The translations under genes were made by a program, and so were the position numbers. Below the pieces are notes generated by a model. The model was not told the DNA's origin. It searched no databases and worked only from the letters and a program-made list of their open reading frames with translations. Below, piece after piece: positions 1 through 7,823 of a stretch of DNA of 12,608 bases. Position 1 is the first letter of the stretch. Each line of letters opens with the position of its first letter. This DNA is from Pseudomonadota bacterium (lineage in GTDB: Bacteria; Desulfobacterota; Desulfobacteria; Desulfobacterales; ETH-SRB1), in assembly GCA_018897415.1 (NCBI GenBank), contig JAHIKR010000177.1, positions 1-12,608 of the forward strand. Direction: 5' to 3'.

Positions 1-1
1 T

Positions 2-787
2 GCCTGCGCTGCCTGTTCTGCGGGTCCGGCATTTGAAGGGGGCGGCATCAAATTTGGAATGCGCGCCACAACAGGAGCTATCGAGGATTTTTCCATAGAT
101 CCTTTCAGCCTGGAGCCCATGAACATAACTATTGGAAATGTGAGGCCAAAAGGCATCTGCGGTTCAGGGCTTATAAATATAGTAGCAACTATGTTTGAAA
201 TGGGTATTATTGATAATCTTGGTAAATTCAACCGCAAACTTGAGACAAGCCGCATACGTCAGGTTGATGGAGTATATGAATACGTCCTTGCGCCCGCTCA
301 TCTTACCCAAATAGATAGAGATGTTGTTCTTACAGAGCCGGATATAACTAATCTTATACGGGCAAAAGGCGCCATGTATAGCGGATGCATGACTCTTCTC
401 GAAGAGGTGGGTCTCAGTATTAATAATATTGACCGCATTATTCTGGCCGGAGGTTTTGGAAGCTATGTAGATTTGGAAAAGGCCATGATAATAGGCCTGT
501 TGCCTGAAATAGATCCTAATAAAATTACTTTTATTGGCAATGGATCACTCATGGGGGCAAAAATAAGCTCACTCACAAACCGTATCAGAAAAGATGTGGT
601 AGAGGTGGCAAGAAAAATGACAAACTTCGAGCTTTCGGAAACTGCCTCTTTCATGAACAATTACGTGGCCTCTCTCTTTTTACCGCATACGAACACAGAT
701 CTTTTCCCAAAACTAAAAGCGCGCCTTGAAGCCCGTAAAGCTGTTAAGAAAGGAGAAGGGTTTGAAGATAAAGTCAAAAGCCCTTGA
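2..787 (+). CDS. DUF4445 / RACo-like corrinoid-activator ATPase-fold protein, C-terminal part (5' end outside window)
   Basis: The frame is open from base 2 to a TGA at 785-787, giving 261 visible residues, so the gene enters from the left edge and the ATG at 59 is internal. The visible start, with the pattern CSAGPAFEGGGI followed by MRATTGAIE, and the later segments GICGSGLI, ILAGGFGSYVD and FIGNGSLMGA are the hallmarks of the DUF4445/ASKHA domain of RACo-type proteins. Known members carry an N-terminal [2Fe-2S] ferredoxin domain and use ATP to reductively reactivate corrinoid methyltransferase proteins that have oxidised to Co(II). That N-terminal part is not in the window, so the Fe-S domain is inferred. 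The acidic and Gly-rich loops of the fold are intact and nothing suggests decay. The 3' end overlaps the next gene by about 26 bp, indicating translational coupling. Corrinoid-protein activator is the likely role; the partner methyltransferase is probably upstream and unseen. Confidence 0.85.
   Translation, partial: ACAACSAGPAFEGGGIKFGMRATTGAIEDFSIDPFSLEPMNITIGNVRPKGICGSGLINIVATMFEMGIIDNLGKFNRKLETSRIRQVDGVYEYVLAPAHLTQIDRDVVLTEPDITNLIRAKGAMYSGCMTLLEEVGLSINNIDRIILAGGFGSYVDLEKAMIIGLLPEIDPNKITFIGNGSLMGAKISSLTNRIRKDVVEVARKMTNFELSETASFMNNYVASLFLPHTNTDLFPKLKARLEARKAVKKGEGFEDKVKSP
751..755 (+). promoter_or_regulatory. Ribosome binding site AGGAG fixing a TTG start at 762
   Basis: A strong AGGAG sits 6 nt upstream of an in-frame TTG at 762-764, inside the 3' end of the preceding gene. 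No ATG lies nearby in this frame. The other in-frame TTG at 726 has no comparable Shine-Dalgarno sequence and would give a 62-bp overlap. This supports TTG 762 as the start of the dikinase-like gene. Confidence 0.7.
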
Positions 788-3700
788 AGTAAATATAGCC
801 GACTATCATGTTGATGTCACCATAGATGCCAAGTATTCAGTCCTTCAGGAAGTCATGTCAAAGTATTATGGTCTGATGGATGGACTGAATACCTTTCTTA
901 AAGAGCTTTCTCATCCTTACAAGAATTGGAAATTTATTATACAGGAAGCAAGAAGTTATTCTCTGGACTATTTTTATCTTCTAAAAAACCATTCTAAAGG
1001 TCACGAAGCAGCAGCGCTTTTCGTAAATATTTTTACGACCGCAATTGAATCAAGTGACGAAAAAGATGCAAAAGCCGATGCCGTTGACAATTTACTACTC
1101 TTTCTACAAAAAATTATTAAGGATTCCGGCCCTGATATCAAAAGGTTTATGCCGGTAATCAATAACACACTTGATCATATCAGGAATTATAACGATGAAA
1201 CATTCTTCCTCTTTATTAAAAGTTTCTATCAAATTAAAAACCTGGCCGAAGAGCCTTTAACATATTCATCTGAAATAAATATAGGCTATAAGTCTATCAA
1301 TCTACTTCTATTAAAATATTTTAAGCATTCATATTCATACTGGTTGAGCGAGGAAGACCCTCAGGCCTGGTTTGAAAAAGAAGCAGAATTAACTGATAAC
1401 GAATTGAATTTAAAAACTATTTTTAATGATATATCTCATAATCAAATTAAACAATGGAATCTCAAGCTGGACGATATTGCCCAGGGAAAAGAAATTGATT
1501 CTGAAGAACTTTTAAAAAGCCTTCTGGAAATGCCGGGGTACAAACAGATTGCTGAAAAATACAGGAAAACTCCTCAAAAGCTTCTTCAAGAAGGAATAAA
1601 AACCAGCAAAGGAAACAGATGGAAGCTTTTATTCCTCTTCCATATTATGAATACTTCCGGACTATCTATGATACATGAGGAAGCTTTAAGAGAGATAAAC
1701 AGAACAATAAGTTGGCTTATAGACCATGAAAAGCACTACAATATAAACAAACTGATTGAAAAAACTTTTTCTATTTTAAAAACTCGAACAAGCAAGTTTC
1801 CTTCCGTAGTTTTGAACTGCGTGCTAAATATGGGTAAAGGGGTTTACAAAACCGACGAAATTGACCTTGTTAATTTTTTTATTGATTCAACAATCGATCT
1901 GGGCTTTCAATCTCCAATGATAGAAGGCGTTGGAAACGACTGGCAAATAAAAGTCAACAGCGCTCATATTCAGAATATAAGAACGTGGTTAGAGCTGATT
2001 GAGCTTAATCCAAAATGGTCAGCAAAACTTCTTTCTTGCCTTATAATCCATCTTTCTCTCTGCGGTGTATTTCTCAAAGATACCGACCTGTTCCCTAGAG
2101 ATATTACAAAATTTTTAAATAGCGATATTAAACCAGTATATAATCTTGCCAAACAACTGGCAAAGCTGTTCCCAGTGTATTTTAATGATATTGGCGCTGA
2201 AGGAAAGCTGAGAGACATTTCTACTGATATCGACGACATAATCGGCAGGAAAGATGTGCTTGTCCATTTTTTACGTAAACAAAGCCACGTTGAAAGCAAC
2301 AACCTGATAATCAACTTTATGGAGGCTGTCCTTAATTTCTGGAAGACCAGAGAAAAAAGCCTTCTTGAGCCATTCGTCCCGCCGACTATTTACAGCCAAA
2401 TCAGCACCAAAGGTCCATACATTGATGGCATTCACCTGGCAATGTCAAAACTTGAGCAAAAAGGTTTAAACCTGCCTTATGACCTCATTGCCATAAAAGA
2501 TGAAAAAATAAAAAAGTTTTTGTCAGACATTAAAGACGCTCCTCAAGTAGATCTGGAAAGGCTGGAACTCGCAATATCTTTTTATAAACTTTTAAACCAG
2601 AAATACAATATCGATTTTATTGAAATGGACAATTATATTGCGCAGCTTAAAGTCGAAGCCTTCCCGGATTTAGACAAGCTGAAAAAAGCCCTGGCTGAAC
2701 CAGACCTCAAGAAAAAGCTTTCCATGCTGATAGATCATATTGAATTATTAAAAAATCTGATTCTGTCACATAAATCATATGAAGTTAGAGAAGATATTTA
2801 TAAAAAAAGACATATCACGGTGGATATTCCATCGATGTATGGATACTACCGCGAATTGAAATTTGATGCGCTTGGCCTTACTTTTCGAATAGAATCTCTA
2901 GTGAATGTTCTTTTTGAAGAACTTATTCAAAATATAGACCTAAACCTTATAACTAGAGCCACATTTTACCAGATTTACAACCGCTTAATATTGTTTGACA
3001 AGGCATTAAAAGTAAATGGAATTTCTTCAGTTGAAATGGAACGCCAGATAGAACTTCTATCAAATTCTCTTGAGACAAGGGGATTTACTTTCACTCAGTA
3101 CGTCGATATATTTAAAGGCTTTACCAGAGCGGTAAAAAATATAATAAATGACTATTTTAACAACATCCACGAAGAAAATTTAACAAAAATTTTAAATCGG
3201 ATATCTGTCGACCAAATACTACATAGATACCTCCCAAAAGAAGGCATGACTGATCATGAAAAGCTGAAACACAGAGTATCTGAGATCTTTTTTCGAGACA
3301 GAACAGCTCTTTCGCTTGGACTTAGGCAGCTAGATATCTTTTTAACTAAAATATTAAACACTCTCTTTCATCAATCCGACAAACTGCCAAAAGATAAGCT
3401 TCACCTGCTGCTTAATTATGACCATCAAAGGGCTATGACCTCCATAGTTGATAAAAATAGCAAAGTTTTCGGATTAATTCATCTTGGGAACAAGGCTCTT
3501 AACATAATTAAGATGAAAAATTACGGTTTGCCCGTCCCTCCAGGTTTTGTCATTACAACAGAAGTATTTCGCTGCAGAGAAATAGTTGACAAGTATCCGC
3601 CGGCCGAACAGAATTTCAGGAAACAGGTTGCTCAAAATATATCCGCACTGGAAAAGCTCAAATCCAAATCCCTTGGAGACCCAACCAACCCCTTGCTTCT

Positions 3701-4943
3701 TTCAATTAGAAGTGGCTCTTCTATATCTCAGCCCGGCATGATGGACACTTTCCTCAATGTTGGAATCAATGAAGAAATAGTAGAAGGCATTGCAGCCCGA
3801 ACCGGAAATCCCTGGTTTGCATGGGACAATTATCGCAGGTTTCTTCAGTGCTATGGCATGTCATTTAATATTGAGAGGGATGCTTTTGACGCAATAATAA
3901 GCGAATTCAAAAAAAGACTGGGGATACCTTATAAAAGAGAATTCACCGGCAAACATATGAAAGAAATTGCACTGACCTACAAAAGAATGATACAAGATGC
4001 TGGAATGGATATCATAGAAGATCCTATAGAGCAATTTCATCTGACAATCAAAAAAGTCTTTAGCTCATGGAATTCAGCAAAAGCAAGAATTTATCGCAAA
4101 ATTATGGGTATATCAGATGATTGGGGTACTGCCGTCACTGTACAGGAGATGGTTTTTGGAAATCTTTCTAATTCATCCGGCAGCGGAGTAATCTTTACAC
4201 ATAATCCCAGATGGTCTGGCGACAGCCTGAAATTGTGGGGCGACTTTACCCTTGGAAACCAGGGAGAAGATGTGGTTTCAGGACTTGTTAAAACTTTGCC
4301 TATCTCTATTAACCAGCAGGAAATAGAAATGAGGGAGACCGACATAACACTTGAAACACATTTCCCCGAAATTTATAAGGCTTTAAAAGAGTGGGCTAAT
4401 GAACTAATCTATAAAAAAGGCTGGACTCCGCAGGAAATAGAGTTTACCTTTGAAAGTCCTTTAATAAAAGATTTATATCTGCTTCAGACCAGGGACATGA
4501 CAATGAGAGAAAGAAAAAAGGTACTAACTTTTGATCCTGAAGCAATAAATAAGGCAAAATATCTAGGCCGTGGTATCGGGGTAAGCGGCGGGGCAATGAA
4601 CGGCAGGGTAGTTTTCACCCTGGAAGATATTAATAAATGGAGAAAATTAGAGCCAGAAACATCTTTAATTCTTGTTAGAGGAGATACTGTCCCCGATGAC
4701 ATCATGGAAATTAATTCGGCTGATGGTCTTGTAACAGCACGTGGAGGTTTAACCTCCCATGCAGCAGTTGTTGCTCACAGACTAGGGAAAACATGTGTTA
4801 TTGGTTCAGGAGATCTAGTATGTAATGAAAAAGAAAAAAATTGCCTCTTTAATCAGGTATTTTTAAAATCAGGAGATTATATAAGTATCGAGGGACAGGA
4901 AGGTTCAATTTATCAAGGTAAAATAAAAGTAAAAGAAAATTGA
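762..4943 (+). CDS. Large PPDK-type ATP-grasp/phosphohistidine protein with unassigned ~900-residue N-terminus
   Basis: This is a 1393-aa protein (TTG start). Residues ~1-900 are mostly helical, hydrophilic and not assignable to a known family by eye. Residues ~905-1245 are a PEP/pyruvate-binding ATP-grasp domain of pyruvate phosphate dikinase type. It shows GNKALN with Lys911, then GLPVPPGF, IRSGSSISQPGMMDT (Arg983 region), VQEMVFGN (1127 on), GNQGEDVVSG and IEFTFE (Glu1227) to LLQTR (Gln1242), matching the ATP- and metal-binding positions of PPDK. Residues ~1265-1390 are the swivelling phosphohistidine domain, with GGLTSHAAVVA and the catalytic His1333. The protein ends there, so the C-terminal TIM barrel that binds PEP/pyruvate in PPDK and PEP synthase is absent. 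The expected chemistry is ATP-driven phosphorylation of His1333 and transfer to an acceptor probably bound by the N-terminal region. The acceptor is unknown; glucan/water dikinases and rifampin phosphotransferase show that such proteins can serve other substrates. It lies 20 bp upstream of the GAPDH-like gene, probably in the same operon. Confidence 0.85.
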   Translation: MKIKSKALEVNIADYHVDVTIDAKYSVLQEVMSKYYGLMDGLNTFLKELSHPYKNWKFIIQEARSYSLDYFYLLKNHSKGHEAAALFVNIFTTAIESSDEKDAKADAVDNLLLFLQKIIKDSGPDIKRFMPVINNTLDHIRNYNDETFFLFIKSFYQIKNLAEEPLTYSSEINIGYKSINLLLLKYFKHSYSYWLSEEDPQAWFEKEAELTDNELNLKTIFNDISHNQIKQWNLKLDDIAQGKEIDSEELLKSLLEMPGYKQIAEKYRKTPQKLLQEGIKTSKGNRWKLLFLFHIMNTSGLSMIHEEALREINRTISWLIDHEKHYNINKLIEKTFSILKTRTSKFPSVVLNCVLNMGKGVYKTDEIDLVNFFIDSTIDLGFQSPMIEGVGNDWQIKVNSAHIQNIRTWLELIELNPKWSAKLLSCLIIHLSLCGVFLKDTDLFPRDITKFLNSDIKPVYNLAKQLAKLFPVYFNDIGAEGKLRDISTDIDDIIGRKDVLVHFLRKQSHVESNNLIINFMEAVLNFWKTREKSLLEPFVPPTIYSQISTKGPYIDGIHLAMSKLEQKGLNLPYDLIAIKDEKIKKFLSDIKDAPQVDLERLELAISFYKLLNQKYNIDFIEMDNYIAQLKVEAFPDLDKLKKALAEPDLKKKLSMLIDHIELLKNLILSHKSYEVREDIYKKRHITVDIPSMYGYYRELKFDALGLTFRIESLVNVLFEELIQNIDLNLITRATFYQIYNRLILFDKALKVNGISSVEMERQIELLSNSLETRGFTFTQYVDIFKGFTRAVKNIINDYFNNIHEENLTKILNRISVDQILHRYLPKEGMTDHEKLKHRVSEIFFRDRTALSLGLRQLDIFLTKILNTLFHQSDKLPKDKLHLLLNYDHQRAMTSIVDKNSKVFGLIHLGNKALNIIKMKNYGLPVPPGFVITTEVFRCREIVDKYPPAEQNFRKQVAQNISALEKLKSKSLGDPTNPLLLSIRSGSSISQPGMMDTFLNVGINEEIVEGIAARTGNPWFAWDNYRRFLQCYGMSFNIERDAFDAIISEFKKRLGIPYKREFTGKHMKEIALTYKRMIQDAGMDIIEDPIEQFHLTIKKVFSSWNSAKARIYRKIMGISDDWGTAVTVQEMVFGNLSNSSGSGVIFTHNPRWSGDSLKLWGDFTLGNQGEDVVSGLVKTLPISINQQEIEMRETDITLETHFPEIYKALKEWANELIYKKGWTPQEIEFTFESPLIKDLYLLQTRDMTMRERKKVLTFDPEAINKAKYLGRGIGVSGGAMNGRVVFTLEDINKWRKLEPETSLILVRGDTVPDDIMEINSADGLVTARGGLTSHAAVVAHRLGKTCVIGSGDLVCNEKEKNCLFNQVFLKSGDYISIEGQEGSIYQGKIKVKEN

Positions 4944-4963
4944 TAATATTTTAGGGGGGTAAG

Positions 4964-6226
4964 ATGTGGAATAGTGCCTTAAATAAAAAGGGACTTAAGC
5001 TTGGCGTAAATGGATTTGGAAGAATCGGGAAACTTACTGTATGGCACCATGTAGCCAGAAAATACTTTGATGAAATTATAGTTAATATCGGACGGGAGGC
5101 TGGGACATCCATTGAGGATATTGCCCATTATGCAGGCAGGGATTCAAATTACGGTCTGCTGCATGGTTTTCTTTATGGTCAAAAAGCCGGGCCTGTTATT
5201 CAAGATTTGGATGAAAAAGACGGGAGCATGATAATTGACGGGATAAGAGTCAAGTTCTTAAGGAAATCTCGAAATCCGCTCGAAATCGGCTGGAAAGATC
5301 ATGGTGTTAATCTGGTAGTTGATACAACAGGACAATTTCTTGATCCAACTCTTTCAACAGACGACCCCAAAGGAGCATTAAGAGGACATTTTGAGTCAGG
5401 AGCAGAGAAAGTTATAGCCTCAGCTCCATTTAAGATAAAAGATAAAAGCAAAAAAATGCCGGAAGACGCTGTAACTACAGTAATGGGAATAAATGATAAT
5501 GATTATGATCCTAGACGTCATAATGTCATTTCCAATGCGTCCTGTACCACCACATGCCTTGCCCATATGATAAAACCCATTCTCAACCATTTCGGTCCCA
5601 AAAAAATTCTTTCTGCTTCAATGGCAACCGTTCACGCGGTCACTGGATCACAGGAAGTTCTTGACCGTCTGCCAAAAACAGGGGCAACCGATCTGAGAAA
5701 AAACAGAAGTGTAATGAATAATATTATACTAACCTCAACAGGAGCCGCCAATACACTCAGACTGGTTATTCCTGAAATGGAACAAATCGGGTTCATTGCT
5801 GAATCTGTAAGAATCCCCACCTCAACTGGTTCTCTTATCATTCTAGTAATGAATCTCCAGGAAGACTTGTCTGGAGAACAGATAAGAAGAAAATTAATAA
5901 ACAACATATATATGCAAGCAGCGGCTGAAGATCCAAACGGATATCTGCACTATACAGACGAGCAGAATGTCTCTGGTGATATTATAGGAATGCCGATTGC
6001 AGCAACAATAATTGAAGGCCATGAGACTCATACCAGCACCGCTGATGTTAAAATAGATTTGAAAAAAGTGCCTGGATTAGATAAAAGTATTATTTCTTCA
6101 TTAAATGATACAATTATAAAAATTCCTGTAACTCAGTGCGTCATATACGGCTGGTATGATAATGAAATGGGAAGCTATGTTAACATGCTTGGAGACAGGA
6201 CTGTTTCGGTGGCAGAGAATATGTGA
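4964..6226 (+). CDS. Type I glyceraldehyde-3-phosphate dehydrogenase-like protein, long divergent form
   Basis: At 420 aa this exceeds the usual ~335 of type I GAPDH. The Rossmann motif NGFGRIGK is at residues 16-23. The catalytic segment SNASCTTTC places the nucleophile at Cys194, and ATVHAVTGSQ gives the general base His224. The S-loop region DLRKNRSVMNN, then TSTGAA, VRIPTSTGS and the C-terminal WYDNEMG are all recognisable, so an oxidoreductase acting on a phosphorylated aldehyde, classically G3P + NAD(P) + Pi to 1,3-bisphosphoglycerate, is expected. Oddities: the usual CTTN is CTTT; the acidic residue after strand 2 that binds the adenosine ribose in NAD enzymes appears replaced by Gly43-Arg44; and there are extra segments around residues 120-185. 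The ATG at 4964 has a strong AGGGGGG Shine-Dalgarno sequence and starts 20 bp after the dikinase-like gene. It could be a NADP-preferring, gluconeogenic or altered-substrate paralogue; cofactor use is inference. Confidence 0.88.
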   Translation: MWNSALNKKGLKLGVNGFGRIGKLTVWHHVARKYFDEIIVNIGREAGTSIEDIAHYAGRDSNYGLLHGFLYGQKAGPVIQDLDEKDGSMIIDGIRVKFLRKSRNPLEIGWKDHGVNLVVDTTGQFLDPTLSTDDPKGALRGHFESGAEKVIASAPFKIKDKSKKMPEDAVTTVMGINDNDYDPRRHNVISNASCTTTCLAHMIKPILNHFGPKKILSASMATVHAVTGSQEVLDRLPKTGATDLRKNRSVMNNIILTSTGAANTLRLVIPEMEQIGFIAESVRIPTSTGSLIILVMNLQEDLSGEQIRRKLINNIYMQAAAEDPNGYLHYTDEQNVSGDIIGMPIAATIIEGHETHTSTADVKIDLKKVPGLDKSIISSLNDTIIKIPVTQCVIYGWYDNEMGSYVNMLGDRTVSVAENM

Positions 6227-6230
6227 CAGA

Positions 6231-6314
6231 GAAGGCTGAAGGTGGAAGGCTGAAGGTAGAAGACTAAAAATTAAGGATTCAAACACCCTTCAGTCTTCAA
6301 CCTTTAACCTTCAG
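6231..6314. repeat. Degenerate heptanucleotide repeat array in two inverted halves
   Basis: Five consecutive 7-mers of the form GAAGGYN/GAAGACT occupy 6231-6265 (GAAGGCT, GAAGGTG, GAAGGCT, GAAGGTA, GAAGACT). After a 21-nt spacer, four 7-mers of the complementary type run from 6287 to 6314 (CCTTCAG, TCTTCAA, CCTTTAA, CCTTCAG). The array begins 4 nt after the GAPDH stop and runs into the 3' end of the convergent ksgA, where it encodes the last residues and stop of that protein. Confidence 0.8.
6245..6312. terminator. Candidate bidirectional terminator hairpin between convergent genes
   Basis: Bases 6245-6265 can pair with 6292-6312: 18 Watson-Crick pairs and one G-U out of 21, including a perfect 7-bp GAAGACT/AGTCTTC closing segment, with a 26-nt loop. 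It lies exactly where the plus-strand operon ends and the minus-strand ksgA ends. A clean U-tract after the stem is lacking on either strand, so intrinsic termination is plausible rather than shown; it could instead block read-through or protect 3' ends. Confidence 0.4.
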
Positions 6315-7139
6315 TATATTACTCAGCCTTACAAATTCTTCAACACTGAGGGTTTCTGCGCGTCGGGTTGGATCTATGCCTGCATTTTCCAGCGCATGCA
6401 TAGACGTTTCAGCAGCAATATGAAGCTCGCTACCTGCAAGAGCATTTTTAAGATTTTTTCTTCTCTGCCCGAATGCAGCTTTTATTACCCTGTAAAGAAA
6501 TTCTTCATCATCTGAATATTTCAGACTGTCTTTAAAAGTTATTTCAAGAACTTCGGAATCAACTTTTGGCCTCGGGAAAAATTGAGAAGCCTTAACATCT
6601 GCAACTTTTTTTATGTCTGCACAATAATTAAGCATAACCGTAAGCCGTCCGTATTCCTTGCAACCCGGCTGCGCTGTAATACGTTGAGATAGTTCTTTCT
6701 GAAACATAAGGACTGCACGGCTTACAGCACTTCTGGCTTTTATAAGTTTAATGAGGATCTGGGAAGAAATATTGTACGGAAGGTTTCCTAAAGCTAGTAT
6801 TTTACGATTGGCTTCTTCAGCAAATTCCTCAATATTAACTCTCAGTATATCTTTTTCAATTAAAACAACATTAAAAAGGCTGTTTGAAGTAAGTTCTGTT
6901 TTTAACAGAGAGATTATCTTATGATCCTTCTCAACTGCATAAACCTTTTTCGCTATCCGAGCGACAGGTATAGTAAGCGCGCCTAAACCAGCCCCTATTT
7001 CTAAAACAATATCTTCAGGCGCAATCTTGCAGCTGGACACAATCATTTCTGAAGTAGATAGATTTTCCAAAAAATGTTGGCCCAACTGCTTCTTAGCATG
7101 CATTCGCCAGGCGGCAAGTAGTGTCCTGGGAGATGTCAT
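6297..7139 (-). CDS. rsmA: 16S rRNA (adenine(1518)-N(6)/adenine(1519)-N(6))-dimethyltransferase RsmA
   Basis: This 280-aa protein has all the KsgA/RsmA landmarks: KKQLGQHFL near the N-terminus (16-24), SAM-binding motif I EIGAGLG (47-53), the acidic ribose-binding Glu70 in AVEKD, the catalytic motif IV NLPY (119-122), and FFPRPKVDS (187-195) leading to the C-terminal helical domain. The enzyme dimethylates two adjacent adenines in the 3'-terminal hairpin of 16S rRNA and acts as a late checkpoint of 30S assembly. Length is normal for the family. The ATG overlaps the stop of the upstream DUF2062 gene as ATGA, which supports this start over Met13 and indicates translational coupling. The last residues (ILKVKG) and the TGA are encoded inside the heptanucleotide repeat, so the C-terminal tail may be lineage-specific. 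Confidence 0.96.
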   Translation of the reverse strand: MTSPRTLLAAWRMHAKKQLGQHFLENLSTSEMIVSSCKIAPEDIVLEIGAGLGALTIPVARIAKKVYAVEKDHKIISLLKTELTSNSLFNVVLIEKDILRVNIEEFAEEANRKILALGNLPYNISSQILIKLIKARSAVSRAVLMFQKELSQRITAQPGCKEYGRLTVMLNYCADIKKVADVKASQFFPRPKVDSEVLEITFKDSLKYSDDEEFLYRVIKAAFGQRRKNLKNALAGSELHIAAETSMHALENAGIDPTRRAETLSVEEFVRLSNILKVKG

Positions 7140-7585
7140 ATTCGAGATTTCTTTCGCAACCGGAGTTTAATAAATATTCTATGGGTTATAAAATAGGCCG
7201 CTATACCGGGGAGAATACCAAGAATAATCCCGCCTGTAATCATAGCAATAGTAACATCCGCTCCCAGTTTTAACAGCTCTAAAATCGATTCATATTCTGT
7301 ACTAAAAGGAGCTGAATTGCCAAAAATAGACACCCCAACCTCGTAGCTTCCCTTATAAAATAAAGGTATAGTAAGAGGATTGCTGAACCATACACCGATT
7401 GCGGCGGCTGCTTTGCTCCCCCGCAAAATGAATGCCAGAGCTAAAGCAGTAGCTGTATGAAAAGGAATGGTTGGAGTTACACTTACAAATACTCCTATAG
7501 CCATTCCAAGAGCAACATAATGTGGGTCACCATTAAGCTGTTTGGATCGAGTTATAAATTGCTGGATTTTCTCTCTCGGATTCAT
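7136..7585 (-). CDS. DUF2062 family small membrane protein
   Basis: This 149-aa protein matches the DUF2062 pattern: GMAIGVFVSVTPTIPFHT at residues 27-44, a hydrophobic helix through ~54, RGSKAAAAIGVWFSNPLT at ~55-72 with the conserved Asn-Pro, and a further hydrophobic stretch at ~108-135 rich in Gly. A short basic tail follows. The family is predicted to sit in the inner membrane and has no firmly established biochemical function, although members often accompany envelope or glycan genes. An in-frame TAA a few codons upstream makes ATG at 7585 the most upstream start; its Shine-Dalgarno sequence is weak. It overlaps ksgA by 4 bp, so the two are almost certainly one transcript. Confidence 0.88.
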   Translation of the reverse strand: MNPREKIQQFITRSKQLNGDPHYVALGMAIGVFVSVTPTIPFHTATALALAFILRGSKAAAAIGVWFSNPLTIPLFYKGSYEVGVSIFGNSAPFSTEYESILELLKLGADVTIAMITGGIILGILPGIAAYFITHRIFIKLRLRKKSRI

Positions 7586-7745
7586 TTGATTTTACCGCAT
7601 CTGATAGTTATGTAGAGATCACTTCAAAATACTGTTCAAAGCTAACATCAGATATTATTATTTTCAACATTCATTATTTACTACTAGTTCTTTAAGTTCC
7701 CCCAATCATATTTTAGTATCTTACATCTTCAATCATGAAGACTTC

Positions 7746-7774
7746 TTGACTTTTTCTATACAATTAAGTAGTTT
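7746..7774 (+). promoter_or_regulatory. Weak sigma70-like promoter candidate upstream of the 131-aa gene
   Basis: TTGACT at 7746-7751 is followed after 17 bp by TAGTTT at 7769-7774, which keeps the first two and last bases of the -10 consensus. An AT-rich tract (TATATAAATATT) follows immediately. It lies about 50 bp before the gene start in a 238-bp divergent intergenic region that shows no other clear signal. AT-rich DNA yields such matches by chance. Confidence 0.3.
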
Positions 7775-7823
7775 TATATAAATATTTCTAAATGTTATTT
7801 ACCACTTACCCAAGGAGGATCTT

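Noticed and set aside
726..761. Upstream TTG at 726 as start of the dikinase-like gene
   Set aside because: It has no Shine-Dalgarno sequence and gives a larger overlap; TTG 762 has AGGAG at ideal spacing.
1970..2314. Minus-strand open frame of 114 codons inside the dikinase-like gene
   Set aside because: It lies wholly within a convincing plus-strand coding region, has no recognisable motif and is best explained as an antisense shadow. The same applies to the other short minus-strand frames inside the GAPDH, M16C and parvulin genes.
6231..6314. CRISPR array
   Set aside because: The units are contiguous degenerate 7-mers without spacers, and the two halves are inverted.
7727..7740. CTTC-AATCAT-GAAG inverted repeat near the promoter candidate as an operator
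   Set aside because: A 4-5 bp arm is expected by chance and no second copy is seen.
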